DNA of 64,000 bases from assembly GCF_001050375.1 (NCBI RefSeq), contig NZ_KQ130482.1, positions 388,954-452,953 of the forward strand, written 5' to 3'. Positions 28,815 to 36,316 of this stretch are shown here, piece after piece. Made by a program: the position numbers and the translations under genes. Under the pieces are notes generated by a model, which was not told the DNA's origin, searched no databases, and saw only the letters and a list, made by a program, of their open reading frames with translations. Source of the DNA: Catenovulum maritimum. GTDB lineage: Bacteria > Pseudomonadota > Gammaproteobacteria > Enterobacterales > Alteromonadaceae. How positions within the stretch are numbered: position 1 is the first letter of the stretch; each line of letters begins with the position of its first letter.

Positions 28815-30401
28815 ATGAATACAGGCGTAACAAATATAGTGGTTGTTGGTGGTGGCACTGCAGGGTGGATTACAGCGGGGACAATAGCAGCGGAGAGCAT
28901 AAAGAAGTATGGCCTTGGTGTAATTAACGTCACTTTGGTTGAATCTGCCAATATAGCACCAATTGGAGTCGGAGAGGGCACTTGGCCGACTATGCGGCAA
29001 ACACTTGCGAATATGGGTATTTCTGAATACGACTTTATTAAAAAGTGTAATGCCACTTTTAAGCAAGGCTCACAATTTAATGCCTGGTGTAGCGGACAAA
29101 TTGAAGATAGTTATTACCATCCATTTTCGTTACCTGCTGATTTTGTAAATACCAATTTAGCTTGGCATTGGATGTCTAATAGCCATCAAATGCCATTTGC
29201 TGAACTTGTGTCACCACAGCAAGTTGTTTGTCAGTATCAGCTTGCTCCAAAACCTTTTCCTTATGATGAATATTCAGCGGTTTGCAACTATGGCTATCAC
29301 TTAGATGCAGCTGCTTTTGCCGAATTTTTAAAAAATCACTGCATGACTAAGCTTGGCGTTACTCATATTATTGATGATCTTGTGGCAGTAAATGCGGCAG
29401 ATAAACTTAATACTAAAGATAAATGCAATTCGCAAAACCCAATTGATCTTGACATAGAATCAATCACGACTCGCAAGCATGGTAATATTGAAGGTGATTT
29501 TTTTATTGATTGTACAGGACAAAAAGCTTTACTCATTGGTGAGCATTACCAAGTGCCTTTCATCTGTAAAAAAGATGTACTCTTTATAGATTCTGCAATA
29601 GCAGTGCAGCTACCAACCGAGATTGAAGATGAAATCGCATCAGTGACTTTATCAACAGCCCAGCCTGCGGGTTGGATTTGGGATATAGGTTTACATAATC
29701 GTCGAGGGATTGGCCATGTTTATGCCAGTGACTATATCAACGATGAAAGGGCTCAACAGCAGCTTATTTCATATCTTAACAAACAAGCTAATCGAACCGT
29801 GAAGCAAGATGATTTAAGTTTTAGGCAGATAAAATTTAAACCGGGACATAGGGCTAAATTTTGGCATAGAAACTGTGTTGCGGTTGGGTTATCTGCCGGA
29901 TTTGTCGAGCCATTAGAAGCTTCTTCACTCGCTTTAGTTGAATTGTCTGCGCAAATGATTGCTCAGCAACTTCCGAGTAATCGAGCTGCTATGTCTAGGT
30001 TAGCTGAGCAATTTAATCAACGGTTTTTATATCGTTGGCAGCGCGTTATTGATTTTTTAAAATTGCACTATGTCCTGAGCCAGCGTCAGGATAGCCAGTT
30101 TTGGCTCGATAATCGCAAGCCAGATAGCATCCCAGAAAGTCTTAAACATCAACTCGCTATATGGCAAGATCAAACGCCATGGCATTACGATTTTGATCGA
30201 ATTGAGGTATTTCCATCCGCGAGTTACCAATATGTTTTGTGCGGCATGGGGTTTAAAACTAATCTAAATGGTCTCAAGCCTTCGTTGCAGCAAGAAACAA
30301 TCGCGGTTGAAAATTATAATCGAGTCCAAGCTAGTACAGGGCAGTTTTTAGCTAAACTAGCAAGTCATAGAAAGGTGATACAACAGATTAGAGCGGCTTA
30401 A
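28815..30401 (+). CDS. tryptophan-halogenase-like FAD-dependent protein
   Basis: The protein has 528 residues. The N-terminal FAD-binding GGGTAGW, a GVGEGTWPT motif and an F-K-Q-G segment (with the Lys that corresponds to the catalytic Lys of flavin-dependent halogenases) place it in the tryptophan halogenase family. The usual W-x-W-x-IP motif reads WIWDIGL here, with Gly-Leu in place of Ile-Pro. Real halogenation is therefore doubtful. Genes of this type often adjoin TonB receptors in carbohydrate loci of marine bacteria; their role is unproven. It follows the receptor gene on the same strand. Confidence 0.8.
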   Translation: MNTGVTNIVVVGGGTAGWITAGTIAAESIKKYGLGVINVTLVESANIAPIGVGEGTWPTMRQTLANMGISEYDFIKKCNATFKQGSQFNAWCSGQIEDSYYHPFSLPADFVNTNLAWHWMSNSHQMPFAELVSPQQVVCQYQLAPKPFPYDEYSAVCNYGYHLDAAAFAEFLKNHCMTKLGVTHIIDDLVAVNAADKLNTKDKCNSQNPIDLDIESITTRKHGNIEGDFFIDCTGQKALLIGEHYQVPFICKKDVLFIDSAIAVQLPTEIEDEIASVTLSTAQPAGWIWDIGLHNRRGIGHVYASDYINDERAQQQLISYLNKQANRTVKQDDLSFRQIKFKPGHRAKFWHRNCVAVGLSAGFVEPLEASSLALVELSAQMIAQQLPSNRAAMSRLAEQFNQRFLYRWQRVIDFLKLHYVLSQRQDSQFWLDNRKPDSIPESLKHQLAIWQDQTPWHYDFDRIEVFPSASYQYVLCGMGFKTNLNGLKPSLQQETIAVENYNRVQASTGQFLAKLASHRKVIQQIRAA

Positions 30402-30418
30402 TGATGAGTTTTTGTTGA

Positions 30419-30448
30419 AAATACCAGCCAATAAATTAGCTGGTATTT
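30419..30448. terminator. bidirectional terminator
   Basis: The perfect 10-bp arms AAATACCAGC (30419-30428) and GCTGGTATTT (30439-30448) have a 10-nt loop. They lie between the convergent genes ending at 30401 and 30485. Confidence 0.8.
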
Positions 30449-30484
30449 AAATTAATCGATATATCAATAAAACAAGCGGGCGCT

Positions 30485-32083
30485 TTAATGATTACTGCTG
30501 TAACTTACATTTGTTAGAGTTGCTTTAGAGGTTGTAATACCAAACTCTTCAAAACATTCAGCCCATGAGTCAGAATCACCTCGTGTACCACATTCTTCAC
30601 GGGTATACGGGTCTTGAGACTGCATATAGTTACCAAATTTAAAGTAAGTAGCAGCGTCATCTTGTACTTTTAGCATTGCGGTTTGACCAAAAGCGCTAAT
30701 TGTTACAGTACCATAGTTGTTCACCATGCTTAGATCAAAAGAACCTCCGCTGGTAATAGTGCCAAGCGCCCATTTTTGCTCAGTGCCATTAGTGCCACGT
30801 AAACGTACATAAACGTCAAATATGCCATTATTAGCAACGCTGTCGATGAAACCTGATTCACTTGAATCAGCAACAAATACTTTCATTAAAGTAGATACTG
30901 TTGAACCGTGAGTTTGCGCCACAATTGTTTTAGCACCATTTGACAGATCCATTTTGTACGTTGCAGAAAAAGTTTCGTAAGTATCGTACATGTCTTTACG
31001 TTTACTGGTTTTGATTTTGTATTCATGACGCCAGCCGCCACCACCAGAAGTGGTATATTTTGTTGTTAATGGAACAAACTCAAGCGTTTTACTATTTACT
31101 AATGGATGCGGGTTATCACCTTCTAAATCAAATAAAGATCCATCTGTAATTATGCTAGGAATATCAGAATTGTTACCACCTGAAGATTCAGCACCATAAA
31201 GCTTCACTTCTGTGACATTCATCCAGTTACTACCAGCACTGTTTGATTGCGCTTTAACTCTTACTTGGCGTGCATTAATGTCTGTCACATCGTATTTTTC
31301 AATTGCCGTAGTGTTACCTGTGCTGACTGCATCATGAATTTTTGTCCAAGTGCCACTGGTACCTGGTCGAGCATATATTTCGAAGGTATGAGTGCGAGAA
31401 TCGCCTTGTCCCCAAGCAATCCCAACTTCTTTAACCTCTTTTGCTTCGTCTAATTGAAGGGTTAAATTAACAGCATCTCCGCCGGCTTCTGCAGCCCAGC
31501 GAGAAGTCCAATCTGTATTGTTATCTATTGCTTTAGATGCAGGGTAGCTAGAGTGGCTAGTACCGTCATCAAAGGCGGTATCTACTGCTAGTTCACCATC
31601 TGCTGAGTTACCACCAGTGCCATATAATTCTACTTCTTTAATGTTAGTCCAAGTTGAACCTGAGCTGTTTTCGAATGTTTTAATTCTTACTTGCTGAGCA
31701 TCAATATCATCAATGTCGTAAACTTCAATACTTGCACTTGAGCCAGTGCTGACACTGTCGTAAACCTTGGTCCAAGCGCCACTCGTTGCAGCTCGTGCCC
31801 AAATCTCAAAAGTGTGAGTTTGATCGCCGCCGTTCCCCCACGAAACGCCAACCTCAGTTACAGTTTGAACTGAATCTAGGTTAAGTTGTAAATTAACTGG
31901 AGAGCCAGAAGCTGCCCAACGAGATGCCCAAGCTAAACTACCGTCTATTGCGTTTGATGCAGGGTAACTGGCATGTCCGTTGCCCCAGTCTTCTGCGCTA
32001 TCAATTTGTAAAGTATTTGCATGCGAAACGTTTGTTACTGCTAGCGCAAGAAGTGCCAAGCTTAGAGTTTTCGTTACTTTCAT
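30485..32083 (-). CDS. secreted PL7-like polysaccharide lyase with two F5/8-type (CBM32) domains
   Basis: The protein has 532 residues with a signal peptide ending VSHA-N. Two tandem discoidin domains occupy about 24-150 and 165-300. Each has SYPAS(N/K)AID...W(A/T)SRWAA near the start and a final VELYG/VKLYG. The C-terminal ~220 residues look like an alginate-lyase-2 jelly roll. The WRHEYKIK segment stands where PL7 has R-(T/S)-E-L-R, IVAQTHG where PL7 has Q-I-H/Q-V-H, and YFKFGNYMQ where PL7 has YFKAG-x-Y-x-Q. The modified motifs suggest a distant PL7-clan family, possibly acting on a non-alginate polyuronate. It would work outside the cell and feed GH88. Confidence 0.7.
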   Translation of the reverse strand: MKVTKTLSLALLALAVTNVSHANTLQIDSAEDWGNGHASYPASNAIDGSLAWASRWAASGSPVNLQLNLDSVQTVTEVGVSWGNGGDQTHTFEIWARAATSGAWTKVYDSVSTGSSASIEVYDIDDIDAQQVRIKTFENSSGSTWTNIKEVELYGTGGNSADGELAVDTAFDDGTSHSSYPASKAIDNNTDWTSRWAAEAGGDAVNLTLQLDEAKEVKEVGIAWGQGDSRTHTFEIYARPGTSGTWTKIHDAVSTGNTTAIEKYDVTDINARQVRVKAQSNSAGSNWMNVTEVKLYGAESSGGNNSDIPSIITDGSLFDLEGDNPHPLVNSKTLEFVPLTTKYTTSGGGGWRHEYKIKTSKRKDMYDTYETFSATYKMDLSNGAKTIVAQTHGSTVSTLMKVFVADSSESGFIDSVANNGIFDVYVRLRGTNGTEQKWALGTITSGGSFDLSMVNNYGTVTISAFGQTAMLKVQDDAATYFKFGNYMQSQDPYTREECGTRGDSDSWAECFEEFGITTSKATLTNVSYSSNH

Positions 32084-32670
32084 TAATTACTCCGATAATT
32101 TTGGTTATTAAGACCAAGGTTCTGTTAGTAAATATTGAGTTTAAAAAAGTTGTTATACCAAAATTAAGGATTTGTTTATTTTGTATTACAATTATGCCTG
32201 TCACTTTGGTTTGCGTAAATTAACACTTGATTATCATTGTTGCAACTTTTGTTTTTTAATTGTTTTTATTAATCTGGTTTTTTGTGATTAACCAGTTGTT
32301 TTATATTTATTTTATTTCTATTTTGTTGTTTGACATTTTTGTCTTTTAAGACTTCTGTTTTTAGCTTGTGTGAGCATAATCCAAGCAATAAAGTCGAAAA
32401 AACAACAGAAGAATAAGGAGCAAAAAGAAGAGGCAAGGGAGAAGATACAAGAAAAGAACTGTCACAAAATGGAGATTAGACGGGAAATAATGGAAAGAAT
32501 TAAGAGTATTAGATAAGGGAAAAACAAGGAAATAAAAGCGAGTGGAAGGTGAGCGAAAGCTGAATTTTACAATTTCAGTCGTACCTGAGGTGGCAATATC
32601 GAGTAATCAGTATTTGTGTGATCTTCATGCTTAGAGCTTATCAATTATAATTTTTTATCGTCTGTTTTCA
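32084..32670. other. non-coding stretch with purine-rich strand
   Basis: No convincing gene is present. From about 32371 to 32560 the + strand is almost entirely A and G, with few pyrimidines. A 51-codon frame runs through it (GTG at 32370 to TAA), giving a Lys/Glu-rich product that looks like a by-product of composition. The first ~250 bp are T-rich and probably contain the promoter of the lyase gene. Confidence 0.4.
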
Positions 32671-32756
32671 GCTTTGTAAGCGAGAAGCATGCTCGCGCCT
32701 GCTACAAAGCTTTAGAGTAGAGCTGGTTATCCATTATTTTAAAATAACCAGCTCTA
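32671..32756. terminator. two consecutive stem-loops at the end of the sigma factor gene
   Basis: The outer hairpin is GCTTTGTA (32671-32678) with TACAAAGC (32703-32710), enclosing CGAG/CTCG. The second is a perfect 13-bp stem, 32718-32730 with 32744-32756, containing AGAGCTGGTTAT. The second lies 20 bp from the stop of the minus-strand gene at 32776 and is the likely terminator. Confidence 0.7.
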
Positions 32757-32775
32757 ATTTAACATCGCTAGCCAC

Positions 32776-34407
32776 TTATAGTTCATCTGATGCCGAGGAC
32801 ATTCTTTGTCGCACTTGGTGTGAGTGCAAAATAGCCGGTATGATGACGAGCGCAGAGATAAAGGCTAATACCCAAAGGTAACTTTGTTCTAATAAAGCTA
32901 GATGGGATAATTTAGTTGCCGCTTCCGTATTCACTTGAGCTGCAAACGCAATCGGTGCTATGGCTGCATCTTTTGCAATTGAAAAACCCCCACTGACGGC
33001 ACTTTCCCATCCTAAAGCAGAAAAAGCAGCGTAAGCCTTATATCCAATAGCTGCAGAGCCAAATCCAATGATACCAATGCCAACAGTGCCTAAACCAATT
33101 AAGCCAAAACCGACAGCACCAATACTTACAATACCAACGGATACTATACCGACACTAATGGGTGCAATTGCAATCGCTCCCCAAGCAAATAGCAAACCGT
33201 AGGCTGTGGTACCGCCTGCTACCCAAGCTACGGCAGGCGTATCGCCATATTCAGGTGAACTAAACTGAAAATGAAATAATGGAATACCTAATAACTTTAA
33301 TCGGCTTTTGTATTCTCGTTTTTTATCTGTTTTTTGATCAATAGGGCGTTGGAATGCTTCTGCATTCAATATTCTTTCTTGTGCGCGTAATGCTTTGGCT
33401 TTATCAATCATTTTATACACTAAAAATAGATAACTTAGGGTAAAACCAAAAACTAGAATTTGGGCGCTAGTTGCATAAAATATTAGGTTTTCAGATGTGG
33501 TGATGGCTAGGTGTTTTAATAAAAACATACCTAAAATATACACAATGACAATGGAAAAGAAAATGGCGACTACTTTAAACACCTGCATGCGCTCGTTTTG
33601 CGTACGAGATTGTGCTAAAGCTGCTTTTACCCCAAAGAATGAGCTTATCACACCGGAAAATGCGGCTAGAAAAATAATAAAACTGGATATTTTAAACAAA
33701 GCACCTGCTTTAGCGCTGCCAACCCCGACACCCGCAATTTGAGCTGGTGGAGCCACGCCTTCTATTGCAGCAAGTACACCTGTGGTAAAACTAATGCTAG
33801 GTTTGCTTTTCGCTAATCCTTCCTCAACAAACGTGGTCATAGCTTGCTTTAATAAACTTCGCCCTCTAGATAAACGTTTTTTAGCGGCATCGATTGATAA
33901 ATCTAATTCGCTAGCGACACGTTCTATGGATTGATGTTCTCGATAAAATAAGACTAATGGCTCACGGTAATTGCTTTCCATTTTGTTTATGGCTTGCCAC
34001 AACAAATTTTGTTCTTGTTCTGATATGGCTGCTTCATCCATTGGCAAAGATTCGGGCGCTTGATCTACTTTTATATCTATATCACTCGCCTGTTTTAATG
34101 TTTGATTGTCTGTGACGCGGCGATAACGGCTTACTTTGAATTTGAGGATGCCACACAACCATGCTTTTAGTTTTTCAGGATCCTTGAGTGTGTTTAGTTT
34201 TTTCCACGCTTCTACAAAAGTTTCTTGGGCAATATCTTCACTATGCTTAATATCACCAACGGATGAATAAGCTAGAGAGCATAATAAATTTTGATATTTA
34301 GCAACAATTTCGCCAAACGCAGTGCGATCTCCACCTAAAGAGGCTAAAACTAAGTTGGCGTCACTTGTATTTGTTGTGGTTGAATTTAGCTTGTTTAACA
34401 TACTCAT
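32776..34407 (-). CDS. ECF-type sigma factor fused to a C-terminal membrane domain
   Basis: The protein has 543 residues. The N-terminal ~190 residues form a sigma-70 region 2 (FGEIVAKYQNLLCSLAYS, DIAQETFVEAWKKL) and region 4 (REHQSIERVASELDLSIDAAKKRLSRGRSLL). The remainder is a membrane domain with transmembrane segments at about 235-255, 275-300 and 305-330. A long Gly/Ile-rich hydrophobic stretch follows (GIVSVGIVSIGAVGFGLIGLG) and a final helix. AAGGA precedes the ATG. The fusion could tether the sigma factor and link its release to a membrane signal, replacing a separate anti-sigma factor. That is inference. It diverges from a CadC-like regulator. Confidence 0.8.
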   Translation of the reverse strand: MSMLNKLNSTTTNTSDANLVLASLGGDRTAFGEIVAKYQNLLCSLAYSSVGDIKHSEDIAQETFVEAWKKLNTLKDPEKLKAWLCGILKFKVSRYRRVTDNQTLKQASDIDIKVDQAPESLPMDEAAISEQEQNLLWQAINKMESNYREPLVLFYREHQSIERVASELDLSIDAAKKRLSRGRSLLKQAMTTFVEEGLAKSKPSISFTTGVLAAIEGVAPPAQIAGVGVGSAKAGALFKISSFIIFLAAFSGVISSFFGVKAALAQSRTQNERMQVFKVVAIFFSIVIVYILGMFLLKHLAITTSENLIFYATSAQILVFGFTLSYLFLVYKMIDKAKALRAQERILNAEAFQRPIDQKTDKKREYKSRLKLLGIPLFHFQFSSPEYGDTPAVAWVAGGTTAYGLLFAWGAIAIAPISVGIVSVGIVSIGAVGFGLIGLGTVGIGIIGFGSAAIGYKAYAAFSALGWESAVSGGFSIAKDAAIAPIAFAAQVNTEAATKLSHLALLEQSYLWVLAFISALVIIPAILHSHQVRQRMSSASDEL

Positions 34408-34673
34408 AAAAATTTTCCTTTGGTTTATAAAGTATGTGCCGTTTTTTCGCTAAAAGGTGACAAAATTTATTATTTATTTTGTATTTAACATGGATGGAGC
34501 GCGGAAAATAAAAAATTTCTTTGAGCAGACCAAGATCGAACTTTTCAAATATGAATAGGATATGGTTTTAGTATTTGTCATTTCAGTACTTAACTATATC
34601 TAAGCTGTAAATAGGCTATTTTATTTTTGGTTAACAATAAATTGTTTGTTAACTGTTTTTTTACCAAGTTATA
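34408..34673. promoter_or_regulatory. divergent regulatory region with paired GTTAAC sites
   Basis: Between the divergent sigma and CadC-like genes lie GGTTAACAATAAATTG (34629-34644) and TTTGTTAACTG (34645-34655), two GTTAAC words 17 bp apart. They sit 20-45 bp before the CadC-like gene and resemble the sites at 3363, 25758 and 38821. Confidence 0.4.
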
Positions 34674-36200
34674 ATGCATGCTTGTTTAGACTGGGTGGTA
34701 TGTATTTTGACAGTTAAGTATATTGGAGATAATTTCGTAATAGATGAATTAGCGCATTGCATCTATATAGCTGAGCATAAGCATACTGTCAGGCCTAAAA
34801 CGTTCGATTTGCTTGTGTATTTATTGTCCAAACCGAATCAAATTGTTGATAAAGCACAATTGCTCGCTCAAGTCTGGGACGATGTAACGGTTGAAGAACA
34901 AGTTATTTTTCAATCGATTACAGAATTGCGTAAAATTTTTGCTGGGCAAACCGTTATTCAAACACACCCTCGTAAAGGCTATGCTTGGGTCGCACCTTTT
35001 GTGCTTGAAAAAATTCAAGTTGAAAAACCATCACCACAGTTTAAGGCATCTAAATATTTGGGTAAAAAATGGTTGATGGCGAGCGCAGTTTTAGTGTTTA
35101 TCAGTATTTTGATGATTTTTAGCTATTTCCATCGTGATGACAATATATCCAAGTCTAACGTAAAGCAGCCAACACAAACCATATTTATCTTACCGACAAA
35201 AAACAAATTGATGGATGCTAATTTTGGTTGGGTTAGTATGGGGATCATGGATTCCCTCATTACTCAGGCGGGCGATCATAGTAATATTATGCCGCTTGAT
35301 TACGTATTATTGTCTATGCGTAATGCTCAAATGACACGTGATTATGATGCGGGCCAAATTCAACGCTTATTTAAAATTACAAATGCGAGTGTCGTGGTTG
35401 AATCTGAGATATCGCGTATTTTGGGTGAATATCAGCTGCTGTACCAAATTCATTTTTTAACCCATCAGCAGCGCGGCGTTATCCAACATACTTCTATTGA
35501 AGGTTTAATTAGTCGGTTAGCCGATATTTTGGCGAACTCAACCAATGTGCAATTGGCTGGGCAATCTACTCAATCAAAAACGATTTATAGTGAGATGTTT
35601 GTTGAGGCGGTTTTATTGTCGCAACAAGGCAAGTTGGCTGATGCGATTCAGTTGATGCAAACTCTAATTAAACTAGAGCCGACTAATATAGCGGCATATA
35701 AGATGTTGATTGATTGGCTGCAATACCTTGGTAAATATGCGCAAGCTTTAGTATTCAGCCAACAAGTTATAGAGGTATTAGAGCAATCGAATTTACCTAA
35801 ATCAGAGTTGTATTATCGCCACGCTTATAATTTATTTAAATTAGGTGATATTGCCGCCGCTACTGAGTATTCCAAGCAGCTCAACCAATTGTTAGCAGTT
35901 GAAAATAACCCATATTATTTGGGATTTGCTAAACAATTAGAAGGTGAACTTTTGCTTGAACAAGAGCAGCCTAATGCAGCACTTCAAGCATTCAAATTAT
36001 CCTTGCAGCAGTTTGAGCGAGTTTCTTTTTCTATAGGCATGACAAGTATTCATTGTTTAATGGCTAAAGCCTATCAACAACTTAATCAGGCTGAGCAGCA
36101 AGATAAACACTTGCAAGCAGCGCGTAAAGTCGTGCGAGAATATGAAATTCACAATTTACTTGGCTTGTTTAGAATAGAATTAGATATGTTAGAGAATTAA
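34674..36200 (+). CDS. CadC/ToxR-like transmembrane transcriptional regulator with TPR-like C-terminus
   Basis: The protein has about 508 residues. The N-terminal OmpR/PhoB-type winged helix (VRPKTFDLLVYLLSKPNQIVDK, VEEQVIFQSITELRKIF, THPRKGYAWVAPF) precedes one transmembrane helix (WLMASAVLVFISILMIFSYF). The C-terminal periplasmic half shows TPR-like helical pairs (KLADAIQLMQTLIKLEPTNIAAYKML). ATG 34674 has no ribosome site; a TTG at 34707 preceded by GGGTGG would give a more typical N-terminus (MTVKYIGDNFVIDE). It should bind DNA while sensing a periplasmic signal. Neighbours are the membrane-fused sigma factor (divergent) and the GH50 agarase gene 116 bp downstream. Confidence 0.8.
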   Translation: MHACLDWVVCILTVKYIGDNFVIDELAHCIYIAEHKHTVRPKTFDLLVYLLSKPNQIVDKAQLLAQVWDDVTVEEQVIFQSITELRKIFAGQTVIQTHPRKGYAWVAPFVLEKIQVEKPSPQFKASKYLGKKWLMASAVLVFISILMIFSYFHRDDNISKSNVKQPTQTIFILPTKNKLMDANFGWVSMGIMDSLITQAGDHSNIMPLDYVLLSMRNAQMTRDYDAGQIQRLFKITNASVVVESEISRILGEYQLLYQIHFLTHQQRGVIQHTSIEGLISRLADILANSTNVQLAGQSTQSKTIYSEMFVEAVLLSQQGKLADAIQLMQTLIKLEPTNIAAYKMLIDWLQYLGKYAQALVFSQQVIEVLEQSNLPKSELYYRHAYNLFKLGDIAAATEYSKQLNQLLAVENNPYYLGFAKQLEGELLLEQEQPNAALQAFKLSLQQFERVSFSIGMTSIHCLMAKAYQQLNQAEQQDKHLQAARKVVREYEIHNLLGLFRIELDMLEN

Positions 36201-36316
36201 TCTAACTAACTGTATTTAAAGGTTTATAGTTTTTTATAGAAAGTTTTAGAACCTTTATAAGTAAAAGTTCATTAGTCTGTTTTCGTCATCTTGGACACTA
36301 ACGATGGGAAAACAAT

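Noticed and set aside
28815-30401. True tryptophan halogenase for a natural product
   Set aside because: No biosynthetic genes adjoin it, and the conserved W-x-W-x-IP motif is changed. Pairing with a TonB receptor points to glycan loci.
32370-32525. Lys/Glu-rich 51-residue open frame
   Set aside because: The product reflects the purine-only composition of the strand; there is no ribosome site and no recognisable domain.
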